Source of the DNA: JAJKIP01 sp040509055
Lineage (GTDB): Bacteria > Bacteroidota > Bacteroidia > Chitinophagales > Chitinophagaceae
Length of the DNA stretch: 12,332 nt
Reading direction: 5' to 3'
Assembly: GCA_040509055.1 (NCBI GenBank)
Contig: JBEVLT010000482.1
Coordinates: forward strand, 1 to 12,332
A model generated the notes under the pieces. The model was not told where the DNA came from. It saw only the letters and a program-made list of their open reading frames with translations, and searched no databases. Within the stretch, counting starts at the first letter, position 1. Each line of letters starts with the position of its first letter. Made by a program: the position numbers and the translations under genes. Below are positions 6,504 to 12,332 of the stretch, in pieces.

Positions 6504-8015
6504 ATGAAAGTCCTTTCAGCCCCTGATATCCGTGCGTGGGACCAGTACACCATACAGCATGAGCCGGTCACTTCCATCGACCTGATGGAACGTGCAGCCG
6601 CAGCCTGTATGCGCTGGATCATCAAGCATTATCCCGATGCACCTTCCTTTGCCGTGTTCTGCGGCAAGGGTAATAATGGCGGCGACGGGCTGGCCATCGC
6701 CCGGATGCTGCTGGGCAATAATTATCCTGTTACCATTTATATCCTCGAGTTCGGGCACAAAGGCACCGACGATTTTCAGATCAACCTGGCCAGGCTGCAC
6801 CAGCTGGGCACGGCCGATATCCGGTTTATCCAGTCCACGGAGCAGTTCCATCCTTTTACAGAAGGCCAGGTGATCATCGACGCGCTGTTCGGCTCGGGGT
6901 TGAACCGCGGCCTGGAAGACGTGACGGCCAAACTGGTGGAGCATATCAACCGCTCCGGCTGCGGGGTGATCGCCATCGATGTGCCCAGCGGCCTGTTTGT
7001 AGACCGCTCTTCCAAAGGCAATATCGTGGTACAGGCGCGGCATACGCTCAGCTTCCAGTGTTACAAACCCGCTTTCCTGGTGGCAGAGAATGCCGCTCAT
7101 ACCGGCGACGTGCACATCGTGGATATCGGGCTGCACCCGGATTTCTATCATACCGTACCCGCCACTTATGAGCTGACCGACGATACGCTCATTGCTTCGG
7201 CCTACCGGCCGCGCAACCGGTTTGCCCACAAAGGCAGTTTCGGTCATGCGCTGGTGGCGGCAGGCAGCTACGGTAAAACCGGCGCTGCCGTATTAGCCGC
7301 GCGGGCCTGCCTGCACAGCGGCAGCGGGCTGCTGACCTGCCTGGTGCCCCGGTGCGGGTATGAGATCATGCAGATCAGTGTGCCGGAAGCCATGGTGCTT
7401 ACCGATCTCAATAACTCTTTTCTCACCGGTACGGATACCGACCTGGCAAAATACGATGCCATCGGCGTAGGGCCCGGCATCGGCACAGCGCCGGAAACCA
7501 GGATGTTCCTGCACGAATTGCTGGATAGCTACCGCAACCCGGTGGTGATCGATGCCGATGCATTGAACAGCATGGCCCTGCAAAAAGACCTGCTGCAGCT
7601 GGTGCCGGCCGGTTCCATCCTGACGCCGCATCCCAAAGAATTCGAACGGCTCTTTGGCGAATCGACCGATGATTTTGCCCGTATCGGGCTGGCGCTGCAA
7701 AAAGCAAGAGAACTGAACGTGATGCTGGTGCTGAAAGGTCATCATACGCTGATCGCTACGCCGGACGGCAAAGCCTTTTTCAACTCCACCGGCAATGCGG
7801 GTATGGCCACCGGCGGCAGCGGCGATGTGCTCACCGGTATATTGACCGCCTTGCTGGCACAGGGCTACAGCTCGGTAGAAGCCGCCATCCTTGGCGTATA
7901 CCTGCACGGGCTGGCCGGCGACCTGGCCGCCAAAAACCTTTCAATGGAAGCCATGGCGGCAGGCGATATCATCCGGCACCTGGGAAGCGCCTTCTTACAA
8001 ATTGCCGGTACTTAA
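6504..8015 (+). CDS. nnr: Bifunctional NAD(P)H-hydrate epimerase/dehydratase
   Basis: Nnr (formerly YjeF) repairs damaged NADH and NADPH in the cytosol. The N-terminal domain epimerises R-hydrates to S-hydrates; the C-terminal domain dehydrates S-NAD(P)HX back to the coenzyme using ADP (or ATP). The 503 residues match the usual fused length. Domain 1 (about 1-215) shows N57-N-G-G-D-G62 and AIDVPSG with Asp159. Domain 2 (about 225-500) has the ribokinase-like fold with KGSFG (243-247), GPGIG (323-327), TPHPKEF (374-380), KGHHT (411-415) and the catalytic loop GMATGGSGD (433-441), where Asp441 is the expected base. All key motifs are intact. It starts at ATG 6504, 35 bases after the hydrolase gene, and is probably co-transcribed with it, although the two functions have no obvious link. 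No clear Shine-Dalgarno sequence is seen. Confidence 0.96.
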   Translation: MKVLSAPDIRAWDQYTIQHEPVTSIDLMERAAAACMRWIIKHYPDAPSFAVFCGKGNNGGDGLAIARMLLGNNYPVTIYILEFGHKGTDDFQINLARLHQLGTADIRFIQSTEQFHPFTEGQVIIDALFGSGLNRGLEDVTAKLVEHINRSGCGVIAIDVPSGLFVDRSSKGNIVVQARHTLSFQCYKPAFLVAENAAHTGDVHIVDIGLHPDFYHTVPATYELTDDTLIASAYRPRNRFAHKGSFGHALVAAGSYGKTGAAVLAARACLHSGSGLLTCLVPRCGYEIMQISVPEAMVLTDLNNSFLTGTDTDLAKYDAIGVGPGIGTAPETRMFLHELLDSYRNPVVIDADALNSMALQKDLLQLVPAGSILTPHPKEFERLFGESTDDFARIGLALQKARELNVMLVLKGHHTLIATPDGKAFFNSTGNAGMATGGSGDVLTGILTALLAQGYSSVEAAILGVYLHGLAGDLAAKNLSMEAMAAGDIIRHLGSAFLQIAGT

Positions 8016-8039
8016 CCGTTCTTCTTCCACAATCCGGGT

Positions 8040-8069
8040 TACATTTTATGCAAACCGGAATAAAATGTA
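8040..8069. repeat. Perfect 10-bp inverted repeat before the cytochrome lipoprotein
   Basis: Arms TACATTTTAT (8040-8049) and ATAAAATGTA (8060-8069) are exact reverse complements separated by ten bases. The element fills the centre of the 78-bp gap between nnr (stop 8015) and the cytochrome lipoprotein (ATG 8094). As DNA it could be a regulator's operator. As RNA it could form an AT-rich stem-loop in the 5' leader, ending 24 bases before the start codon. No T-run follows, so a standard terminator is less likely. Confidence 0.6.
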
Positions 8070-8093
8070 TCTCTTACTGCAACTATATTGTTT

Positions 8094-9782
8094 ATGAGGT
8101 ATATCCTGTTCCTTCTCTTTTCGCTTGCCGTTTTTATTGCCTGCCGCACCGGCAGCAACAACGCTTCGCTGCTGCATCCCGGCAACCTGGAAACCACACA
8201 GTACGTGATCGATACGGACCGCGATACCACGCTGCAGACCAAACACGGCGCCCTGCTGAAGATACCCCGTGGCGCGCTGGCTGCCGCCAGCGGCCATTCG
8301 GTAACGCTGGATATAAAGGAAGCCTACTCGATGGCGCAAATGATTCAGGGCGGGCTGACCACGCAATCCGGCAGCGACCCGCTTTCCAGCGGCGGCATGA
8401 TCTATATCAACGCGGCAAAAGGACAGGACGTGACCATCAAACAAAAGATACAGGTGGCCATACCGGCTGATTTCCTGCAAACCGGCATGCAGCTGTTCAA
8501 AGGCGATGAACGGGCCGATGGCCGCATCGACTGGGTGCGCCCGGACACGCTGCCGCCTAACCCGCAGCAGGCTGCCATCAACCAGGGAAAAACATTGTTT
8601 GAAAGCAGTTGCGCCAACTGCCATATCATCGGGCAGAATGCTGCAGGCCCCGATCTGCGCCATTACCTGAGGCGGTTTACCCTCGCCGAAGATTTTCCTG
8701 GTTACTATGTTCATTACCCTCATCACTCTTTCGAAAGAGAGTATCATGGACACACGGATACCAGCGCCTACACCATCCCATACGATACGGTACTTAATTT
8801 CAAATCACGGGCAGGCCTCCTGCTTTACTGGTGCAATGCAATGCGTTACAACGCCAGTGCAGGAACAATACATGTCATGGCGCGCGAAGACCTGAACAGC
8901 ATTTACCGCTATATCCAGAACGAAAGCGACCGGCGCAACCTCGAAGTGCCTTCCAACGGGCTGAGAGATTGCGTGGACAGCTGTACCGCCTACCTGGAAA
9001 AGACCGGTGACCTGCTGGACCGGCAAACCATCGAACGCGAAAAACGAAAAGAACTGCTGGCGGACAACGGGCCGATGGTTGACTTCAGGGGAGACTCTAC
9101 CTGGCCGCAGGGCAACGGGCAGCCCGTCAATTTCGAAGAAAAAGTATCACCGGCGAGTTACGGCGCCGAGTATTACCAATTCACCATCGACAGCTTTGGC
9201 TGGATCAACATCGATATGCTGCTGAATAAGGTGGAAGGCGTGCAGGAAAGCGAGCTGTTTGTAAAAGTAGCCGGTGAGTATACAGATCGCGTTAAGATAT
9301 ACCTGATCATCCCCTCTGCAAAAGTGTACGGCGAAGGCGGGCCGGCCGACAGGAATGCTGCCGAATTCGCCTTCTTCTATCGTAACGGGAAGCTGCCGCT
9401 GCCGCAGCAGCAGAAAGCGTATATTCTGGCGCTGACCGAAGGCGGCGGTTCGCTGGCCTATGGCCTGAAGGAATTTACCACTTCCATGCAGCAGGAGCTG
9501 ACAATTGAGCTGCATGCCGCCACCAAGGATGAATTCACCAATGCCATGCAGCAATTCGACAACAACCGGCTGCACATCAAGGTAGATGATGCGAAAAATG
9601 CGGACAGCATCCGGAAAACCGATACGGTGCTGCGAAACATCGAACAGCAGCTGAAAAAAGCTGAATCGCTGAAGCCGAAGAATTGCGATTGCGGTTGCTT
9701 ACCAAAAGCGGATAGCATTGCTATTGCAGAAGCAGATTTTATGAATACGGAAGATGCGGCCATACCTGCAGGTAAAGAATAG
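8094..9782 (+). CDS. Lipoprotein with ZU5-like domain and monohaem cytochrome c domain
   Basis: The 562-residue protein begins at ATG 8094 with a lipoprotein signal peptide (MRYILFLLFSLAVFIAC; Cys17). Residues about 45-135 (GALLKIPRGALA, SGGMIYINAAKGQDVTIKQ, IQVAIPADF) resemble the ZU5-like beta domains common in exported Bacteroidota proteins. A cytochrome c domain follows (about 160-280): it opens with NQGKTLFESSC and has the haem-binding motif C173-A-N-C-H177, then Met262 as likely distal ligand and a closing helix LNSIYRYI. Haem c attachment implies a periplasmic-facing, lipid-anchored redox protein. The region between haem motif and Met262 is unusually long and His-rich (HYPHHSFEREYHGH). 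The C-terminal half (290-562) is unassigned and ends with a Cys cluster KNCDCGC (530-535). The redox partner is unknown; no oxidase or reductase genes adjoin it. A short hairpin terminator candidate and a remnant of a similar tail lie just downstream. Confidence 0.85.
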   Translation: MRYILFLLFSLAVFIACRTGSNNASLLHPGNLETTQYVIDTDRDTTLQTKHGALLKIPRGALAAASGHSVTLDIKEAYSMAQMIQGGLTTQSGSDPLSSGGMIYINAAKGQDVTIKQKIQVAIPADFLQTGMQLFKGDERADGRIDWVRPDTLPPNPQQAAINQGKTLFESSCANCHIIGQNAAGPDLRHYLRRFTLAEDFPGYYVHYPHHSFEREYHGHTDTSAYTIPYDTVLNFKSRAGLLLYWCNAMRYNASAGTIHVMAREDLNSIYRYIQNESDRRNLEVPSNGLRDCVDSCTAYLEKTGDLLDRQTIEREKRKELLADNGPMVDFRGDSTWPQGNGQPVNFEEKVSPASYGAEYYQFTIDSFGWINIDMLLNKVEGVQESELFVKVAGEYTDRVKIYLIIPSAKVYGEGGPADRNAAEFAFFYRNGKLPLPQQQKAYILALTEGGGSLAYGLKEFTTSMQQELTIELHAATKDEFTNAMQQFDNNRLHIKVDDAKNADSIRKTDTVLRNIEQQLKKAESLKPKNCDCGCLPKADSIAIAEADFMNTEDAAIPAGKE

Positions 9783-9793
9783 CCGGCTGCCTT

Positions 9794-9814
9794 GCCGCTT
9801 CACCTGCGGCTTTT
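9794..9814 (+). terminator. Possible intrinsic terminator after the cytochrome lipoprotein
   Basis: GCCGC (9794-9798) and GCGGC (9806-9810) pair across a seven-base loop and are followed by TTTT (9811-9814). The hairpin starts 12 bases after the stop codon. The stem is only 5 bp but all G/C, and the T-run is short, so termination is plausible rather than certain. Confidence 0.45.
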
Positions 9815-9817
9815 GGC

Positions 9818-9856
9818 CTGAAGCCAAAGAACTGCGATTGTGATGAGGAACGATGA
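9818..9856 (+). pseudogene. Remnant of a second Cys-rich tail (LKPKNCDCDEER, stop)
   Basis: Twelve codons and a TGA read LKPKNCDCDEER. The first eight match LKPKNCDC at residues 526-533 of the lipoprotein just upstream (nucleotides 9669-9692). In those 24 bases the copies differ at three sites only (CCG/CCA, AAT/AAC, TGC/TGT), all synonymous. The remnant lies 149 bases downstream, in another frame than the intact gene. No similarity was seen before LKP in either copy. It is most simply the 3' end of a deleted tandem paralogue, or a former alternative end of the same gene. The match is short, so chance is not excluded. Confidence 0.4.
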
Positions 9857-9929
9857 GCCATCGTCAATCCGGCGCAGCGATAATGGAATACTCTTATGTG
9901 TAAAAGCATGCCTTCCGGTGAACGGAATT

Positions 9930-10015
9930 TTACCGGGTAAGATTACCATTTACAAGTAAAAAGTTTCACCCGTGAAAAAGCGGGATTCACGATGCATTTT
10001 TACGCATTTCACCCG
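9930..10015. promoter_or_regulatory. Cluster of short palindromes and TTTCACCCG repeats
   Basis: Three dyads follow one another: TTACC-G-GGTAA (9930-9940), TTTAC-AA-GTAAA (9949-9960) and TTTCAC-CC-GTGAAA (9964-9977). The 9-mer TTTCACCCG of the third recurs exactly at 10007-10015, and a shorter form ATTCAC is at 9985-9990. The dyad centres are about 20 and 16 bases apart. Repeated dyads of a related form (TTT-AC...GT-AAA) upstream of a gene suggest multiple binding sites for a dimeric regulator controlling the lipoprotein at 10124. No known regulator is assigned. Confidence 0.35.
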
Positions 10016-10021
10016 ATTTTT
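9975..10021 (+). terminator. Long stem-loop ending in a T-run
   Basis: AAAAA-g-CGGG (9975-9984) can pair with CCCG-a-TTTTT (10012-10021), with one mismatch. An inner pairing ATGC (9992-9995) with GCAT (10004-10007) closes an eight-base loop across an internal bulge. The 3' side ends in five T. It may be a read-through terminator or an RNA leader structure. It overlaps the palindrome cluster, so only one of the two readings may be real. Confidence 0.3.
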
Positions 10022-10076
10022 GATCCATCTCATCATTTTAGTTGCAGGAGCGCTGTTATTTTTTTAGCGAAAGCCT

Positions 10077-10084
10077 TACTTTAG
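10077..10084 (+). promoter_or_regulatory. Weak -7-like box for the Cys-rich lipoprotein
   Basis: TACTTTAG differs from the Bacteroidota consensus TAnnTTTG at one of the six fixed positions. It lies 39 bases before ATG 10124, a normal leader distance. No clear -33 TTG is present at 18-21 bases upstream, only a T-rich stretch. Confidence 0.25.
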
Positions 10085-10123
10085 AAGTGCTCAAAACCTT
10101 CTTAAACCTATCATCTTATCGCT

Positions 10124-11203
10124 ATGAGAAAAAATTCATTTCTCCTGCCGGTTTCTTTATTGGCAACAACCCTGTTTCTTACGGCGTGTATCAAACAGGA
10201 CGCAGAAAATAAACCTGAATCGCTGGACAGTCAGCTGGTGACGGGCAAGGTCCATGCCTGGCTGGATAGTAAAACATCAACGAATGCTCCGAGAAATGAA
10301 AGAGTCCGGATCATCCGGGAAAATCTCGATTTTCCGCAGCTCTTTACAGAAGAGCTGAATGAAAAAGAAAAGCTGATCGTCATCCCCATCAAAAGCGGGT
10401 TTGTTGCCAATACGAATAAAGCCGACCGCCCTGTTAATTATCTGGTATTGGTAATGGATGAGGGAGGCAACATCAACAAAGGCAACCTGGTGCAGTATAT
10501 ACCGGAAACCAAACAGGCCGGAACTGCTATACCCCATCATGCATTTTCCCAGCTGTACAATGCAGAGGATGTGGCGACGGATGGCCGGTTCGCCATGCTG
10601 AGCATTTTTGACCGGTTGTTATTCGAAGCAGGGTACAAAGGCGGACAGCGGGTTTCGTTTGCACAAATACGACCCAAAGACAAGCAACGCCATACTGCGG
10701 CAAAAGAACCTGAGATATGTATTGACTGGTATCTTGTCACCACTTATTATTACCTGGACGGAACCCGGGAAGTCAGGGAGGAATATCTTTTTACTACCTG
10801 CTCCGGGGGTGGTTGCCAGCCCAATGAGCTGTGTGATGAATTTGAGGGCGGTACCGGAGGGGCAAATTTTGTAGACTACCAATATGACGTGGGGGAAACT
10901 GTGGATTGGACTGTGTTCACGAATCCTGTAAGCGGAATTGGTGAAGTTAAATCTAGAGAAAGGCTGAAAGGACGGAGGGTATCGACAGAACCCCAGGGTG
11001 GCCATTTCACCGGGATTTACCATTATTGGTCCTACTGCAATTTCTGTTACGATCAACATGATGTATGGCTCGAACAGGTTAACCGGATCTCTGCTGCCGG
11101 GCAAACAGCAACCAGCTATATCTTCGGCAGATTACAATATAAAGGAACGGTTTCTTATCCTTCCAATACAACAAGCTGGTCGTTTGCTGAAGTTAATTGG
11201 TAA
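10124..11203 (+). CDS. Cys-rich lipoprotein of unknown function
   Basis: A 359-residue protein that I do not recognise. The signal peptide ends in a good lipobox LTAC (residues 19-22), so Cys22 should be lipidated and the protein anchored in the inner or outer membrane facing the periplasm or surface. Residues about 35-175 are a mixed alpha/beta region without known motifs. From about 195 the protein becomes strand-rich with many Tyr/Trp (DWYLVTTYYYLDG, EEYLFTTC). It has six further Cys: 199, 226, 231, 237, 305 and 308, including CSGGGC and CNFC pairs that could form disulfides or bind metal. It ends with the aromatic-rich segment SWSFAEVNW. It stands alone behind a 341-bp regulatory gap, and the duplicated exported-protein genes follow 61 bases later. 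Codon use looks more AT-rich than in serA or nnr. Confidence 0.8.
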   Translation: MRKNSFLLPVSLLATTLFLTACIKQDAENKPESLDSQLVTGKVHAWLDSKTSTNAPRNERVRIIRENLDFPQLFTEELNEKEKLIVIPIKSGFVANTNKADRPVNYLVLVMDEGGNINKGNLVQYIPETKQAGTAIPHHAFSQLYNAEDVATDGRFAMLSIFDRLLFEAGYKGGQRVSFAQIRPKDKQRHTAAKEPEICIDWYLVTTYYYLDGTREVREEYLFTTCSGGGCQPNELCDEFEGGTGGANFVDYQYDVGETVDWTVFTNPVSGIGEVKSRERLKGRRVSTEPQGGHFTGIYHYWSYCNFCYDQHDVWLEQVNRISAAGQTATSYIFGRLQYKGTVSYPSNTTSWSFAEVNW

Positions 11204-11254
11204 TATGCAGCGAATATAGTATTAATGCGTAATTTATTTCTGGTCTGTTTAGTC

Positions 11255-11262
11255 AATATTTG
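11255..11262 (+). promoter_or_regulatory. -7-like box directly before the first duplicated gene
   Basis: AATATTTG matches five of six fixed positions of TAnnTTTG and ends two bases before ATG 11265, an arrangement much like that of serA. The second copy has the related GTCAATATTTTAGC before its ATG at 12078, so this stretch was duplicated with the gene. Activity is inferred and no -33 element is clear. Confidence 0.25.
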
Positions 11263-11264
11263 CA

Positions 11265-11990
11265 ATGAATTATCAACTTCCTGCTATCATTATTCTCAGC
11301 CAGTTTTTATCCTGCGCCTCAACAGGGCAACTACACAGTCCAGGGGCCCAGGGACGAGTGTTTTTAACGACACACTTTTATGATGCACAGGGAAACCCGA
11401 CCTATACTGACGTTTTGAAAATCTGGTACAGGGATAGCTCCGTTGTCCAGGAGATTAACAATATTGCAACAACCACAGCTGCCGGAATTACCCGAACAGA
11501 GTATATCCTGATGCTTTACCGGTATATCGATCTCCGGAATAAGGTACTGTATGATTATAAAAGCTTTTCCGATACTTCGGCCATCACTCACAAGGCAATA
11601 CTGCCTGATTCAATGATGCAGGATTATGGCTGGAGCTTTTATTCTGACAAGATCCTCCGCATCAAGGGCGTGCCTGAACCACTTAGCGATACTGTCATCA
11701 GTAACATAGAATATAAAAGGCTGAAGTTCAGTTTCGAGTGGCAGGATCCTAAAAAGAATTTCTTAATTGGCTACTTACGATGTGACGGCAAAGGCAACCA
11801 GTTTTCCCTGGAAAAATCATACAGCCGGCAGATGAACTGTACCATGGTAAAATTTTTTGATTTTATGGTCGGAATGAGAAAACCCTATGGCTCACAAGAA
11901 GTCGATTTTATATCGGATACGCTTACTGCAGAAGAATCAAAAGTCTTTGATGCCTGGGAGAGAAACGCCCGGCAAAATCCTGTAAAATAA
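11265..11990 (+). CDS. Exported protein of unknown function, tandem copy 1
   Basis: The 241-residue protein begins MNYQLPAIIILSQFLSC, a lipoprotein-like signal with Cys17 as possible lipidation site (-3 residue Phe, so the lipobox is not ideal). The mature part carries TTHFYDAQGN (35-44) and TDVLKIWYRDSSVVQEI (48-64), which suggest a beta-rich fold, then further strands (YKRLKFSFEWQDPKK) and a helical C-terminus (TAEESKVFDAWERNA). No catalytic motif is evident and no known family is recognised. A second gene of the same family starts 87 bases downstream. Of the 85 residues visible in both copies about 67 are identical, with most differences in the signal peptide and a few loops. This suggests a growing lineage-specific family, perhaps of surface or periplasmic proteins. 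Confidence 0.8.
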   Translation: MNYQLPAIIILSQFLSCASTGQLHSPGAQGRVFLTTHFYDAQGNPTYTDVLKIWYRDSSVVQEINNIATTTAAGITRTEYILMLYRYIDLRNKVLYDYKSFSDTSAITHKAILPDSMMQDYGWSFYSDKILRIKGVPEPLSDTVISNIEYKRLKFSFEWQDPKKNFLIGYLRCDGKGNQFSLEKSYSRQMNCTMVKFFDFMVGMRKPYGSQEVDFISDTLTAEESKVFDAWERNARQNPVK

Positions 11991-12077
11991 CCTGAAGTGG
12001 TTATTTCATCCGTTTCATTTACTGCTTAGTGTTCAGGCGAGCGATCTTTATTGCTTTGCCAGTGTCAATATTTTAGC

Positions 12078-12332
12078 ATGAACTATCAATTTCTTTCTAT
12101 CATTATACTCAGCCAGTTTTTGTCCTGCACCTCAACAGGGCAGCTACACGAACCTGGAAACCAGGGACGAGTGCTTGAAACAACACACTTTTATGATGCA
12201 CAGGGAAACATGGCCTATACCGATGTATTGAAAATCTGGTACAGGGACAGCTCGGTTGTACAGGAAATAAACAGAACCGGAACCATCACCGCTGCCGGAG
12301 TTACCCGATCAGAGTCTATACTGATCCTTTAC
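12078..12332 (+). CDS. Exported protein of unknown function, tandem copy 2, 3' end missing
   Basis: The first 85 codons of a paralogue of the preceding gene, cut by the window edge. It starts at ATG 12078 with MNYQFLSIIILSQFLSC and keeps the blocks TTHFYDAQGN, YTDVLKIWYRDSSVVQEIN and TAAGVTRSE with no frameshift. About 18 of 85 residues differ from copy 1. Whether it is complete, and whether more copies follow, cannot be seen here. Confidence 0.8.
   Translation, partial: MNYQFLSIIILSQFLSCTSTGQLHEPGNQGRVLETTHFYDAQGNMAYTDVLKIWYRDSSVVQEINRTGTITAAGVTRSESILILY

Larger units (their letters stand above)
9857..10123. other. Non-coding region ahead of the Cys-rich lipoprotein
   Basis: No convincing gene is seen in this part of the 341-bp gap between 9782 and 10124. 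It is AT-rich. It contains a small inverted repeat ACGATG/CATCGT (9849-9863 area), a 5-bp hairpin TTCCG/CGGAA followed by TTTT (9913-9931), a run of palindromes (listed separately), and a weak promoter-like box at 10077-10084. It probably serves as the regulatory region of the gene at 10124. Confidence 0.6.
11252..12332 (+). repeat. Tandem gene duplication
   Basis: The segment beginning GTCAATATTT at 11252 and running through the first gene's N-terminal half recurs from 12064 to the window end, 812-813 bases later. The similarity starts about 13 bases before each ATG and continues to the edge, so each unit includes its short upstream region. The intergenic sequence before that (11991-12063) does not resemble 11204-11251. 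Confidence 0.85.

Noticed and set aside
6516..7247. - strand open frame of 243 codons
   Set aside because: It is antisense to the nnr epimerase domain and shows no protein family features.
8018..8097. Short open frame reading through the nnr-lipoprotein gap
   Set aside because: It lacks a plausible start and coding character, and the inverted repeat explains the gap better.
11265..11990. Assignment to the GLPGLI family of Bacteroidota exported proteins
   Set aside because: Some phrases (SDTVISNIEYKRLKFSF) are reminiscent, but the defining GLPGL segment is not present.

Overview
The window looks like chromosome of a Bacteroidota bacterium, most likely of the Chitinophaga/Niastella type. Grounds: several predicted lipoproteins and an outer-membrane barrel protein; start codons without clear Shine-Dalgarno sequences; a perfect match to the Bacteroidota -7 promoter consensus TAnnTTTG just upstream of serA; and a family of small exported proteins of unknown function that is being duplicated in tandem. 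The lineage is inferred from style and not from any marker gene.

Left part (1-1384, + strand): the 3' end of an outer-membrane beta-barrel-like protein (to 512), then a secreted MORN_2-repeat protein whose reading frame is broken at a run of seven T (868-874). Its tail runs convergently into the next operon.

Central left (5061 down to 1265, - strand): a tight three-gene operon. It holds serA (D-3-phosphoglycerate dehydrogenase with its serine-binding ACT domain), a single-domain Cdc48/Vps4-like AAA ATPase with a helical, TPR-like N-terminus, and a TPR protein with a multi-pass membrane C-terminus that begins at a GTG three bases after the ATPase stop. The last two probably form a functional pair at the inner membrane. 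Why they are tied to serine synthesis is not evident.

Central right (5194-9782, + strand): an exported serine beta-lactamase-like hydrolase, the bifunctional NAD(P)H-hydrate repair enzyme Nnr, and a lipoprotein combining a ZU5-like beta domain with a monohaem cytochrome c domain. A perfect 10-bp inverted repeat lies in front of the cytochrome gene, and a short hairpin plus T-run follows it.

Right part (9783-12332): a 341-bp non-coding stretch. It holds a 13-codon remnant that matches the cytochrome lipoprotein's Cys-rich tail by synonymous changes only, followed by a cluster of small palindromes and repeats that may be regulatory. Then come a Cys-rich lipoprotein of unknown function and two tandem copies of another unknown exported protein, the second cut by the window edge. 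This part looks lower in G+C than the housekeeping genes to its left and reads as lineage-specific accessory DNA. No tRNA, rRNA, CRISPR array, transposase or phage gene was seen. I do not see a complete new defence or biosynthetic system. The least-described items are the AAA/TPR-membrane pair, the ZU5-cytochrome lipoprotein with its tail remnant, and the palindrome cluster.
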